Shown here: one piece after another, positions 44,084 to 52,883 of the stretch | Position numbering within the stretch: the stretch's first letter is position 1 | How the letters are laid out: each line of letters starts with the position of its first letter | NCBI GenBank assembly: GCA_963815295.1 | Contig: CAWFFZ010000013.1 | Location: forward strand, 129,138 to 193,137 | Source of the DNA: JACDHG01 sp963815295 | GTDB lineage: Bacteria; Actinomycetota; Actinomycetes; Propionibacteriales; Nocardioidaceae | DNA length: 64,000 nt | Reading direction: 5' to 3' | The notes under the pieces: model-generated | Seen by the model: only the letters and a program-made list of their open reading frames with translations | What the model was told of the DNA's origin: nothing | The model's database searches: none | Translations under genes and position numbers: made by a program

Positions 44084-44916
44084 CTCCGCATCGCCTGCGG
44101 TGCGTCGGCGAACGCACGCTTGGTGCCCTCATCGGAGAGCGCACCGGTGACGAGTGCTACCAGCTCCTGGGCGTCGGTCTCGGCTGCCTTGCGTCGAGCC
44201 ACGGTCTGGCCGGCACGCATGACCTGCACGTGGTCGGCGAGCTGCATGACCTGTTTGAAATTGTGGCTGATGAGCAGGATGCTGACTCCGCGGTCTCGCA
44301 ACGAGCTGATGAGCTCCTCCACGCGGGCGGTCTCCTGCACACCGAGGGCCGCTGTCGGTTCGTCGAGAACGACCAGCTTGGAACTGAAGCCGGCAGCACG
44401 TGCCAGAGACACAGCCTGTCGCTGGCCACCGCTCAGCCGGCGTACCCGTGAGTTGACCCGCGGAACGTTGATGGCCAGCTGGCTGACCATCGAGTGTGCC
44501 TCGCGGCGCATCTTGCCGCGGTCGAGCAGCCTGAACGGTCCGAAGCCGCGCGTCACCTCGCGACCCAAGAACAAGTTCTGTGCGACGGTGAGGTCCTCGA
44601 CGAGCGCCAGGTTCTGGAAGACGGTCTCGATGCCGGCCGACCGTGCCTGCTCAGGGTTGGTGAAGTGCACCACCTGACCGTCGAGCAGGACCTCACCCCT
44701 GTCAGGAGCGTGGACCCCGACGATGCACCGCACCAACGTGGACTTCCCGGCACCGTTGTCGCCGATGATGGCGGTGACTTGGCCGCGTGGAAGGTTCATC
44801 GTGGCATCGCGGAGCGCATGTACGCGGCCGAAGCTCTTGGACACACCACGGATGGAGAGCACATCGTCGGAGGCTGGCGCGTCCGAGACTGCGGTGTTTG
44901 ACCTGTCATTTGTCAT
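44080..44916 (-). CDS. Sugar ABC transporter ATP-binding protein (single domain, RbsA/XylG-like)
   Basis: 278 residues with one ATPase domain: Walker A GDNGAGKSTL, Q-loop TVFQNLAL, signature RRLSGGQRQAVS, Walker B LVVLDEPTAALG, H-loop LISHNF. Classical RbsA/XylG has two such domains; here one suffices as a homodimer (FrcA-like). The start ATG 44916 overlaps the permease stop (ATGA). Energises import by the neighbouring permease. Confidence 0.9.
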   Translation of the reverse strand: MTNDRSNTAVSDAPASDDVLSIRGVSKSFGRVHALRDATMNLPRGQVTAIIGDNGAGKSTLVRCIVGVHAPDRGEVLLDGQVVHFTNPEQARSAGIETVFQNLALVEDLTVAQNLFLGREVTRGFGPFRLLDRGKMRREAHSMVSQLAINVPRVNSRVRRLSGGQRQAVSLARAAGFSSKLVVLDEPTAALGVQETARVEELISSLRDRGVSILLISHNFKQVMQLADHVQVMRAGQTVARRKAAETDAQELVALVTGALSDEGTKRAFADAPQAMRR

Positions 44917-45902
44917 TTGTTGAACCTCGTAATGAAGGCGGCCAGCACCACGACGATGCCGACAGTAAGTGGTTGGTAGAACTCCGAAAGTCCGACTCGG
45001 GTGAGCCCGTTGACCAAGGCGGTTAGCAGCAAGGCCCCGACGACCGGGCCCGCGATGGTTGCGCGGCCGCCGAACAGGCTCACACCGCCCAGCACGACGG
45101 CTGCGACCGAGTTCAGCAGGAAAGCTGTGTTTGCCGCCGGCTCTGCGGCACCGACACGGGCAACGAGCAACAGTGCGGCCACCCCCGCAAGCCCGGCTGA
45201 GATCACATAGACACCCGTCTTGACCATCCAGGTGCGGATTCCGACGGAGCGTGAGCTCTCCTCGGAACCCCCAATTGCCAACACGTGCAGCCCGAAACGC
45301 GTGTGAAACAGCACCACGTGTGCAAAAACCGCCAAGCCGATGGCTATCAGCACCGACCAGGAGAAGATCCAGATGCCGTTGACCGACAGCTTGATGAGCA
45401 CCGGCTCGACCACTGTCGTCTTCTGACCGTCGGCGATGATGAGCGCGAGCCCTGAGGCGGCAGAAAGTGTCCCGAGAGTCACGATGAAGTCGGTGATGCC
45501 GCCCTTCGAGATGATGAGTCCGTTCAGGACGCCGACCAACGTTGCCGCCGCGAGGCCGGCGAGGGCGGCGCCCCAGATGTTCCACCCCGCCGCGTAGAAC
45601 TCGCCGAGGACGATGGCGCCGAGCGTCATCGTGGACGCGACGGCAAGGTCGATGCCGCCCGTGGCAATCACGAATGTCTGGCCGATGGTCAACACGATGA
45701 GGATCGCGCTGGCCTGGAGGATGGCTGACACATTCCCTTCGCTGAGGTAGCCGGGGTTGATGGCCGCGAAGAAGATTGCCATGGCGATAAGGCCGAGCGT
45801 TGATGCAAGTTCCGGCCAGGAAACCTCGGAGAGGCGCCAGGGCTCCCTAGGCTCGGACGGTGGCGAGGGGGCGGGGGCGGTTTGAGTAGCAGTCACGGCC
45901 AT
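44913..45902 (-). CDS. Sugar ABC transporter permease (RbsC/XylH-like)
   Basis: 329 residues, about nine or ten hydrophobic segments, with the RbsC-family block IATGGIDLAVASTMTLGAIV, the loop GRATIAGPVVGALLLTALVNG and a short Pro-rich N-terminus (TAPAPSPPSEPREPW). Forms a homodimeric channel with the ATPase. It starts 39 bp after the binding-protein gene. Confidence 0.9.
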   Translation of the reverse strand: MAVTATQTAPAPSPPSEPREPWRLSEVSWPELASTLGLIAMAIFFAAINPGYLSEGNVSAILQASAILIVLTIGQTFVIATGGIDLAVASTMTLGAIVLGEFYAAGWNIWGAALAGLAAATLVGVLNGLIISKGGITDFIVTLGTLSAASGLALIIADGQKTTVVEPVLIKLSVNGIWIFSWSVLIAIGLAVFAHVVLFHTRFGLHVLAIGGSEESSRSVGIRTWMVKTGVYVISAGLAGVAALLLVARVGAAEPAANTAFLLNSVAAVVLGGVSLFGGRATIAGPVVGALLLTALVNGLTRVGLSEFYQPLTVGIVVVLAAFITRFNK

Positions 45903-45941
45903 CTCCTGGCTGGTTGGGGGTACGGCGTTGTCGGCATCGGG

Positions 45942-46958
45942 TCACTCCAGCGGGTTGTCGAACTCTGCGAACGGGGCCGGGAAGGCGTCGAGAGCCTTGT
46001 CGGCCACGTCCTTGGTGACGACTGCGACCGGAGCGGTGACGTTCTCGGGCACCGTCTCTCCTGCAGCGGCCATGTCGCAGGCCTGCACGCCCATCTGTCC
46101 GATGGCATAGGGGTACTGCGCCACGGTGGCGTAGAGGTCACCAGCGTCAACCGCTTTCAGTGCGTCCTCGATGCCGTCAACGCCGATGATCGAGATGTCA
46201 CCGGTCTTGTTCGCGTTGGCGACAGCCCGAGCGATCCCGAGTGCCATGTCGTCGTTGGCGGAGAAGAAGCCCTTGAGGTCGGGGTTGGCCGACAAGATGT
46301 CAGTGGCCTTGGTCAGGGCGATCTGTCGATCCCAGTCGGCGGCAACGGTCTGGACGATCTCCAGATCAGCCGCACCCTGCTTAAATCCTTCGAGACGGGC
46401 CCCGCTGGTCGCGTCACCGGAGATGCCGCCGATCAGCGCGACCTTGCCGCTGCCGCCCACAGCCTCGACCATTGCTTCGCCGCCCAACTTGCCGGCCTCG
46501 ACGTTGTCCGTGCCGATGTAGGTCGCAACCTCCAGATCAGCCTTGCTCGCAGCGTCGGCGTCGATCGGGCTGTCGATGTTCACGACGGGGGTGTCTGTGG
46601 CCGCGATCTGGGCCAACCCTTGAATCAGGTTGGTGCCGGAGATCGGATTCACGACGTAGCAGCCGAAGCCCTGTTGAGCCATGGCGTTGAGTTTGTCCGC
46701 CTGGCCGCTCGTGTCTGTGATGCTAGCCGCGGCCTGGACCTCGACCTCGGCATCAGCGTCGGCAGCTGCGGCGTCGATGCCCTCCTCCATCTGCTGGAAG
46801 AAGGGGTTGTCCAAGCCCTTGATAATTGCTGCGTACGACGTCGACCCGCCATCGCTGCCGTCCCCGCCGGCCTGGGGATCCTCGCCGCACCCGGCAAGCG
46901 CCAAGATGCTCAGCGTCACGACGGTGGCCGGTACGACAGTGGATCGGAACTGGCTCAT
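45942..46958 (-). CDS. Sugar-binding lipoprotein (RbsB/XylF-like, family 4 PBP)
   Basis: 338 residues. Signal peptide with lipobox LALAGC (Cys ~24), acidic Gly-rich linker, then a pentose/hexose-binding fold (AAIIKGLDNPFFQQMEEG, GCYVVNPISGTNLIQ, VVNIDSPID, GFFSANDDMALGIARAV, ISIIGVDGIEDALKAV). The ligand should be a ribose/xylose-sized monosaccharide, not an oligosaccharide. First gene of the operon, with a promoter-like site upstream. Confidence 0.9.
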   Translation of the reverse strand: MSQFRSTVVPATVVTLSILALAGCGEDPQAGGDGSDGGSTSYAAIIKGLDNPFFQQMEEGIDAAAADADAEVEVQAAASITDTSGQADKLNAMAQQGFGCYVVNPISGTNLIQGLAQIAATDTPVVNIDSPIDADAASKADLEVATYIGTDNVEAGKLGGEAMVEAVGGSGKVALIGGISGDATSGARLEGFKQGAADLEIVQTVAADWDRQIALTKATDILSANPDLKGFFSANDDMALGIARAVANANKTGDISIIGVDGIEDALKAVDAGDLYATVAQYPYAIGQMGVQACDMAAAGETVPENVTAPVAVVTKDVADKALDAFPAPFAEFDNPLE

Positions 46959-47009
46959 CTCTACTCCTAGCTGAGGTTGTGTTGGCCACCGGGGGCTTGG
47001 GTGGTTAAT

Positions 47010-47051
47010 GTCTGACTGCAGACTTTAAAGTAGACTACATACACGTGTCAA
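47010..47051 (-). promoter_or_regulatory. Promoter of the sugar ABC operon with overlapping inverted repeats
   Basis: On the minus strand TTGACA (47051-47046) and TTAAAG (47028-47023) lie 17 bp apart as -35 and -10. The inverted repeat GTCTGACTGCAGAC (47010-47023) covers the start-site region, and GTAGACTAC (47030-47038), also symmetric, sits in the spacer. These are good candidates for ROK-repressor operators. The region is AT-richer than the genes. Confidence 0.55.
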
Positions 47052-47169
47052 CAGACGTAATCGCGTAACAGTGCAGCCGTATATACTCGTCCCAGTCGAC
47101 AGAAATCCAATCCACGCAACGGGTCGCCCCTGGAGGGGACCGAGCGACCAGGAAGGCGTCAATGCCCCC

Positions 47170-48339
47170 ATGAAGGCGAGCGCCGGGTCACCTCCTGCCC
47201 TAGACGCCGGTTCGGCCGCACTGCTCGATCTGTTGCGACGGCGCGGCCCCCTCACTCGAACCGAGATGACCGCCGCCACCGGATGGGCGCGCGTCACGGT
47301 GACGAGTCGGCTCGAGCGGCTGCTCGACAGCGGTCTACTGGCCGGGGACGGATCCGCCAACGGAAATCGTGGCCGTCCTGCGGTCCGCTACCGGCTCGAC
47401 GCAACGCGTGCTGTTCTGCTCGTTGCTGACATCGGCGCGTCCGGGATGCGCCTTGCGAGAGTAGACCTCGAGGGCCGAGTCGAGGCCACCACCGGTCTCC
47501 GCGCTGCGATCGAGGAGGGGCCCGAGCCGATCCTGCGAGTTGCGCACGAGGGCCTGCTTGCCCTGGCCGCGTCCGCCGAGCGTCCCGTGTGGGGCGTTGC
47601 GATGAGCCTTCCTGGTCCAGTCGACTTCGCCGCTGGTCGAGTCGTGACGCCGCCGATCATGACCGGATGGGACGGAGTTCCCGTGCGTGACCTCGTGCAC
47701 CACTGGTTCGACTGTCCGGTCCTCATCGAGAACGACGTGAACGCCATGGCCGTCGGAGAGCAGGCGACAAGCTTTCCCAATATCCGGGACCTGCTGGTCG
47801 TAAAAGTCGGGACCGGCGTCGGCTGCGGCATCATCAGCGACGGCCATGTCATGCGTGGTGACGCCGGAGCAGCGGGCGATCTTGGACACACTTGGGCTGA
47901 CGTTGATAAGGCACACGTCACGCCTCCAGACTGCAGGTGCGGCAAACGCGGCTGCCTGGAGGCGTACGTCGGCGGCTGGGCGATCGCGCGAGACGTCGGC
48001 GCAGCGCTCAATCGCAACGTTGACGTCGACGAGCTCGTTGAACTGCTGAGAATTGGCGACCCCACTACCGTGCGCTTGGTACGCGACGCCGGTCGCATCC
48101 TGGGAACCAGCCTGGCCACCGCGGTATCGCTGCTCAATCCGTCCGCGGTGGTACTGGGTGGACAGATTGCGATGGCGGCACGCGATCACCTCCTTGCAGG
48201 CTTGCGCGAGCGCGTGTATACCCGCGCCCTGCCGCTGGCAACACGACATCTCGACATCTCTATTAGCTCGCTGTGGCCCAATTCCGGCGTCCATGGCCTC
48301 GCGCGAGGACTCGCCGATATCGCCCTCACCAGCCGCTGA
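47170..48339 (+). CDS. ROK-family transcriptional repressor (XylR/NagC-like)
   Basis: 389 residues. N-terminal winged helix (ALLDLLRRRGPLTRTEMTAA, TGWARVTVTSRLERLLDSG), then the ROK fold (LLVADIGASGMRLARVDLEG, AMSLPGPVDFAAGRV, ENDVNAMAVGE, VGTGVGCGIISDGHVM) with the zinc cluster intact (CRCGKRGCLEAYVGG). Divergent from the sugar operon, which it should repress until the imported sugar binds. ATG 47170 has AGGAAGG upstream; the frame extends to 47071 without a better start. Confidence 0.88.
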   Translation: MKASAGSPPALDAGSAALLDLLRRRGPLTRTEMTAATGWARVTVTSRLERLLDSGLLAGDGSANGNRGRPAVRYRLDATRAVLLVADIGASGMRLARVDLEGRVEATTGLRAAIEEGPEPILRVAHEGLLALAASAERPVWGVAMSLPGPVDFAAGRVVTPPIMTGWDGVPVRDLVHHWFDCPVLIENDVNAMAVGEQATSFPNIRDLLVVKVGTGVGCGIISDGHVMRGDAGAAGDLGHTWADVDKAHVTPPDCRCGKRGCLEAYVGGWAIARDVGAALNRNVDVDELVELLRIGDPTTVRLVRDAGRILGTSLATAVSLLNPSAVVLGGQIAMAARDHLLAGLRERVYTRALPLATRHLDISISSLWPNSGVHGLARGLADIALTSR

Positions 48340-48354
48340 TCGCCTCTCGGGATG

Positions 48355-48470
48355 CCGCGTCACCTCCCACCGCGCCGCCACATCGCTGACCGTCTCGCCC
48401 TCGGCGATCACCGCCAGCACAGCCTGCTACCTCTTCTTGACCACACTCAGCTCCCGTATGGACAGGATCC
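48355..48470 (-). mobile_element. IS481-type transposase N-terminal relic
   Basis: On the minus strand RELSVVKKR, a stop, then QAVLAVIAEGETVSDVAAR resembles the N-terminal helix-turn-helix of IS481-family transposases (ELSVVEQRYQAVLAV type). Tyr of RY is replaced by a stop codon and everything after VTR is gone. It ends 15 bp from the ROK repressor stop. No inverted repeats could be seen. Confidence 0.55.
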
Positions 48471-48595
48471 GGCCTTTGACGTCGCCTATGGATGCAAAGT
48501 CTTGTCGTGCAGACATGGCTTGTGTGGCGAGGTTCACCCTTGTAGGTCTGCCCAGACGGGGGTGGCGTAGGCGGAGTTCGGGTGTCGCTTGCCGG

Positions 48596-49423
48596 TCAGT
48601 CCGGCCCCTCACCAGCCAGGATCGCGTGGCGGCCGAGGAAGTCTGCGAGCGCGTCTGCGACTTGGTGTGTGTGCGTCAAGGCCAGGGAGTGGTCGGCCCC
48701 GGTGAGCAGGACGTCTTCGGTCTGTGGCAACCAGGTGAGGATCAGGTCCCGGACTTCGGCGAACCAGGGACCGCTGTCGCTGCCGCTGATGTGCAGCACC
48801 GGGCAGTTGATGCGGCGCGCCTCGTCAGCGTCGAAGCGCCACGACAACATGGCCGGCAGATCGGTGTCGAAGAACGTCGCGGTGTCGCGCTGCATTTGTT
48901 CGGCTGCGCCCGGCAGGTGCTGCTCGACCTCGCTGCGCCAGTCCGGCCCGATCACGAGGGCCAGGAACTCCTCCAGCGCCGGGCCCGGCCCGCGCGCCCG
49001 CCTGACTTCCTGGAGCCTGGCGTTCGCCGCCCGGAACTCTGCCGAACTCGGCACGTGTACCGGAGGGGGTTCGATCAGGGTCAGGGTCTGGACGTGCTCC
49101 GCTGCGTCAGCGGCGAGTTGCAGGCCGACGGCGCCGCTGTAGGAGTAGCCGACGATGTGGACCCTGCCCAGCCCCAGCGCATCGATGAGATCTCGGCAGT
49201 CAGCGGCATCGCGAACGACCGACCCGGGGCCCTGTACCGGGCTGCTACTCGCGTAGCCACGCCGATGGTAGACGATGGCCCGGTACGTGCCACGAGCGAC
49301 GAGGTGTTCGGCCAGTGGCGCCAACTCGTCGGCGGTCAGCGCCGTCTGCACCAAGACGACAGGATCCCCCGTCCCCAAGTCGTGGACTTCCAACTCAATG
49401 CCGCTGAGCACAACGAGGTGCAT
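48596..49423 (-). CDS. Alpha/beta hydrolase
   Basis: 275 residues with the alpha/beta-hydrolase fold: oxyanion region DPVVLVQTALTADE, nucleophile elbow IVGYSYSGAVG (Ser), acid residue near LHISGSDSG, His in LTGADHSLALTHTH. No signal peptide. Substrate unknown; lactonase, esterase or haloperoxidase-like are options. Stands alone between the IS relic and the tRNA relic, so possibly part of the flanking chromosome. Confidence 0.8.
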   Translation of the reverse strand: MHLVVLSGIELEVHDLGTGDPVVLVQTALTADELAPLAEHLVARGTYRAIVYHRRGYASSSPVQGPGSVVRDAADCRDLIDALGLGRVHIVGYSYSGAVGLQLAADAAEHVQTLTLIEPPPVHVPSSAEFRAANARLQEVRRARGPGPALEEFLALVIGPDWRSEVEQHLPGAAEQMQRDTATFFDTDLPAMLSWRFDADEARRINCPVLHISGSDSGPWFAEVRDLILTWLPQTEDVLLTGADHSLALTHTHQVADALADFLGRHAILAGEGPD

Positions 49424-49624
49424 ACTCGCAGGCTAGCCCGCGATGACCGCCCGGCTCCGACGCTCTCGCAGTTGCCATCACGACACTGCCAGCCCAGCTG
49501 ACGAAGACTCGGACCTGGGACCTGGGTTATTGAGGTGGCCCAACACCAACGGTTCACCAGCGCCGCCGGCATGCAGGGCTACTGCTGCGACCCGAAGCCG
49601 CCGTGACAGCTGGCGTTTCGTTAG

Positions 49625-49671
49625 CGCGCCCGGCAGGAGTCGAACCTGCGACCGACGGATTAGAAGTCTGT
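49625..49671 (-). tRNA. 3' half of a tRNA-Arg(TCT) gene, non-functional, likely attachment-site relic
   Basis: Minus strand: anticodon stem 5' strand ACAGA, loop CTTCTAA (anticodon TCT), 3' strand TCCGT (one mismatch), T-arm GCAGG TTCGACT CCTGC, acceptor 3' strand CGGGCGC and discriminator G. The D-arm and acceptor 5' strand are absent. Integrases that use anticodon-to-3'-end tRNA sites leave exactly such a copy at the far end of an element. Its 3' end points left, so the element should lie to the right, where an integrase gene is found. Confidence 0.75.
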
Positions 49672-49839
49672 TTTCAACGTTCGGTTGACCTGAGGCTATG
49701 GAAGGTATCCCGCCACTGACCTGCAGTTTGAGCGCCTGCTATAGATGGCAGCAGACGACTGTTGGTGAGCATCCTGCGGACTCTCTGCGGACTCTGCGTT
49801 GACCGGTGGGTGCAGAGTTGCCAGTGGTCAGGAGGATGC

Positions 49840-49980
49840 ATGAAGACGCAGTCGGGCACCCAGCAGAGAGCCGGCACGATCAGACTCGGGCCCTGCACGT
49901 GTGAGTGCCCGGGGTGTGACCAGAACACCTGGCACTGCTGCAAGCCCAGCACAGGATGTGGCTGGAAGAAGAGACGGTAG
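49840..49980 (+). CDS. Small Cys-rich protein (46 aa)
   Basis: 46 residues with seven Cys in 26 positions (GPCTCECPGCDQNTWHCCKP, then TGCGW) and a basic end KKRR. A strong Shine-Dalgarno AGGAGG precedes ATG 49840. The CxCxxC and CC pattern suggests metal binding. No family recognised; probably cargo of the integrative element. Confidence 0.45.
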   Translation: MKTQSGTQQRAGTIRLGPCTCECPGCDQNTWHCCKPSTGCGWKKRR

Positions 49981-50465
49981 GAGGGATCAGCGCCAGCACG
50001 CGTCGTCGCGGCCGTCGCCGCAATAATCGCAAAACCTGCAGAACACTCCTTCGCCGCCGACGCGGCGGCGACCCCTACGAGCACTGCAGGTAAGCGCCAG
50101 GTGGGCGCGGGGCACACGTTGCGACCTCGTGCTGTGGCCGCAAGTCGGTGACGCAGCAATGGTTGACGGTCTCCATCGACAGATCACCGGTGTCATGAAG
50201 ACAAGCGAGGAGCAGTGTTGCGATCGGAGAAGTAGTCCGATGACGCCGAATGTTCGCGAACGCTGCGCGAAAGCTGTTGGGGTGGCTCTGAGGAGGTGCG
50301 CGGGGAGCCGGTCGTCGCCGCGGTGGGTGTCGGCGGCGACCTGAGAAAGCAGCCGCCGACTGCTCTCGGCCGTGCAACCAAAGCGGCCCCCGAGATCCGC
50401 TCGCGAAGGCCGTTTCGATGGGTCGCTGGCCGCCAGCCTCGACCCTGTTAGTTGCGCGGCAAGGT
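49981..50465. other. Stretch without a confident gene
   Basis: GC-rich DNA between the Cys-rich small ORF and an exported-protein gene. On the minus strand a short frame ending at 49987 carries CRFCDYCGDGRDDACWR, a Cys pattern that could be a small zinc-binding protein, but no start with a ribosome binding site was found. The rest shows no coding signal. Confidence 0.4.
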
Positions 50466-51059
50466 TTACTTTTCTATGTCGACGCGGATGAACGGGGCTG
50501 GCCGGGTCGGATGGTTAGCCGGGCCGTTCACGAGGACCGCACCGTCGAAGGTCACCTCACCTGTCGCTGTCGCTTCGCGTTGCCTGCTGGTGCTTCCAGG
50601 CCCGTTGACGGTTGACTGGATCGGTCCGACGGCCGTCCAGGTCACGTCGAAGGTGACCTCGTGTGTTTGGCCGAGGTTGTCTCTGGCGATCCCCGTCCCG
50701 GTAGCCGTGATGCTCTTGAGGTTCTTGGTGCTCGTGATGGTCGCCGGGGCGCCGAATGATATCCAACTGAACGAGGTGCCGTCAGGGCACACGGCGAGGT
50801 ACTGCACCCTGGCCGTTGGGTCGGCGTCCTCGGTATCAGGTGATTCGAAGTCGCGCGTGGTCTCGACCAATAGGGTGGCCTGCACGGTTGAGCCGTCGGC
50901 ACACTGGTACGGCACTTCCCAGAAGGCTGAGGCCGTCTCCTCGAAGAAGCGGGACGTCGCTGCTGCGGTCGACGCGGCTGGCGAGAACACGAGTCCGCAA
51001 AGCACAATCACCAACGGAACAATGACCGTGCGTAGCCTTTTGGAAGTTGCATGGAACAT
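50466..51059 (-). CDS. Exported protein of unknown function (197 aa)
   Basis: Signal peptide (RLRTVIVPLVIVLCGLVFSPAAS) followed by a beta-rich ~165-residue domain with two Cys (VPYQCADGST, LAVCPDGTSF) and Thr/Gly repeats (KSITATGTGIARD). The family is not recognised; similar exported domains are common in actinobacteria. No neighbours in the same transcript. Intact, unlike most genes around it. Confidence 0.7.
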   Translation of the reverse strand: MFHATSKRLRTVIVPLVIVLCGLVFSPAASTAAATSRFFEETASAFWEVPYQCADGSTVQATLLVETTRDFESPDTEDADPTARVQYLAVCPDGTSFSWISFGAPATITSTKNLKSITATGTGIARDNLGQTHEVTFDVTWTAVGPIQSTVNGPGSTSRQREATATGEVTFDGAVLVNGPANHPTRPAPFIRVDIEK

Positions 51060-51657
51060 GTTTGCCTCACCATCAGTCTCGGCTGGATTGCTACCTCTGC
51101 AGTGTCGGCCCGCGCGGGTACAGGTTGGCTAGGCGTACAAAGGTGCTAGTACTCGGCCACCCCGGGCGAAGGCGCGTGCTCGCTACAGTGACGCTGCCGG
51201 AGGCAGCGCTCGGCCTGTGGGCGATTTCATCGAAGCCGAAGGCGAGACTTACACGCCCAACAACCCGCCGAGGCAAAAAAAAAAAAAAAAAACGCGCCAG
51301 CGGCGGCGGGGATGATCGCAGGCTCGACGTAGGTGAGCTGGCCGAGGAGACTTCCTGTCGAGGGGAGCCGAAGAGCAGACCAATTCGTCTGTCCTGGCAC
51401 TCCTGTGCCTGGCTCTCCCACAAAGGGGCGTCGCCATAGGCCACGGTCACGTCTGTCCCTACCCGCCATCGTGAACTTGGTAATCTAATGCTCGGCATCA
51501 ATGCGCTTGATGTGGGTTGGCATTATTCTTTTCGATCGCGCTTCTTTCACTTTACTTCTTAACGACGGAATGAGATAATTACGTATCGCTTAGAAGACGT
51601 GCGCCCTTAGTGGCCCTGACTGAGCGATAAACATTCGAGACAATCTCGGATGTCGGC
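51060..51657. other. Gene-free stretch with poly-A tract and AT-rich segment upstream of the integrase
   Basis: Holds a run of 18 A (51275-51292), very unusual in this GC-rich DNA, and an AT-rich segment (about 51475-51650) with the inverted repeat CATCAA-TGCGC-TTGATG (51496-51512). A short Lys-rich frame reaches across the poly-A but has no start. The AT-rich part could be the attP-proximal or regulatory region of the integrase gene. Confidence 0.4.
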
Positions 51658-51700
51658 AAAGCCCGTATCAGCGAATAACTCGCATGATGCGGGCTTTTTT
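51658..51700 (+). terminator. Factor-independent terminator before the integrase gene
   Basis: AAAGCCCG (51658-51665) pairs with CGGGCTTT (51690-51697), followed by a run of T to 51700, with a 24-base loop. It separates the integrase gene from upstream DNA. Confidence 0.6.
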
Positions 51701-51718
51701 CTATGTCTGGAGGAAGTA

Positions 51719-52797
51719 ATGTCCATAACATTCAAGAGAAATACAGGGCGGCATCTCAGACGTCGTCTTAGCTCCGACGCACCATCACGTCGACGTCGGG
51801 CTTCCAGGTCGGCAGAGAGCCGCCCAGGCTCTGCGAGCGGGTCTCCTCAGACGGTGGGGGAGTATCTGGTCGAGTGGCTGGCGGGGAAGCGGTCTCTTCG
51901 CCCGTCGACACTGCTGGCGTACTCGACCCACGTCCGGCTGTACCTGATCCCGCACCTCGGCGACATCGCGTTGGCAGACCTTTGCCCGCTGCACATCCAG
52001 GTGATGTACCGAGCGATCGCCACCGAGAACGACAAGCGGGCGACACCGCTCAGCGCTGCGACGCTGACTCGTGTGCACGCGACCCTGATGAGCGCTCTGG
52101 GTACGGCGGTGCGCCGAGGGCTCCTCGCGCGTAACCCCGCCGAGACGGTGGAGCTCCCCACGTCGAGCCGTCGCCAGACGGCGGTGTGGAGCGCACAGCA
52201 GCTCGCGCGAGTTCCTGGGCGGGATCGTCGACGACGACCTCTATCCGCTCTTGATGCTGCTCAGCCTCTGCGGGCTGCGCAGGGGCGAGGTTGTGGGGTT
52301 GCGGTGGAGCGACGTCGACCTCGAGCACGGCATACTGCACGTCCGGCAACAGCTGGTCGCGGTCGGTGGTGACGTGGTGGTGGGCGAGCCGAAGTCGAAG
52401 ACCGGTCATCGACGGATCGCACTCGACGCCGCGACCGTCGACCTCCTGCAGTGCCACCGGTCAACACAACAGCGGCAGCAGGCAACAGCGGGGGAGAGGT
52501 GGGTGGCAGACGGACTTGGTGTTCACCGACGCCAAAGGCGAGGCACTCGACCCTGCCTCCGTGTCACGTTGCTTCGACCGACTGGTGACACGCTCGGGTC
52601 TTCCCCGGATCCGGCTGCACGACCTGCGTCATACGTCGGCCTCGCTCGGCCTTGCTAGTGGGGAGACTCTGCTCGAGGTCAGCAGAAGGCTCGGTCACTC
52701 CTCGATCGCGGTCACTGCCGACATCTACTCCGAGGTCGCTCCGGAGGTGGCGAAGGCGTCTGCGGAACGGCTCAACCGTCACATCTTCAACAGCTAA
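51719..52797 (+). pseudogene. Tyrosine integrase, two frameshifts
   Basis: Arm-binding/core-binding part (QTVGEYLVEWLAGKRSLRPS, THVRLYLIPHLGDIALADL), then catalytic residues in order: Arg in LLSLCGLRRGEVVGLRW, Lys in EPKSKTGHRRIAL, HDLRHTSASLGL (HxxR), RLGHSSIAVTADIYSEV with the Tyr. Frame breaks at ~52205 (one extra base after CTCGCG) and ~52500 (GTGG duplicated after TGG, next to QTDLVFTD). The span is 2 mod 3, fitting +1 and +4. Restored length ~357 residues. ATG 51719 has GGAGGA upstream. Nonfunctional as read; a terminator follows. Confidence 0.85.
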
Positions 52798-52820
52798 CAA
52801 CCTCGAAGAAGAAACCAACT

Positions 52821-52850
52821 GCCCGGGCCGCGTCACGGCACCGGGCTTTT
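52821..52850 (+). terminator. Terminator after the integrase gene
   Basis: GCCCGG (52821-52826) and CCGGGC (52841-52846) form a stem, followed by TTTT, 24 bp after the integrase stop. Confidence 0.6.
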
Positions 52851-52883
52851 CCATGCCCATCATCAACAAGAAGGAGCACATCC

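Noticed and set aside
49987..50196. Cys-rich minus-strand frame (CRFCDYCGDGRDDACWR)
   Set aside because: Interesting Cys pattern but no supported start or neighbour link; left as a remark only.
51131..51336. Lys-rich frame (GDFIEAEGETYTP then five Lys) across the poly-A run
   Set aside because: Codon bias is fair, but there is no ATG and no ribosome site, and the Lys run depends on a doubtful homopolymer.
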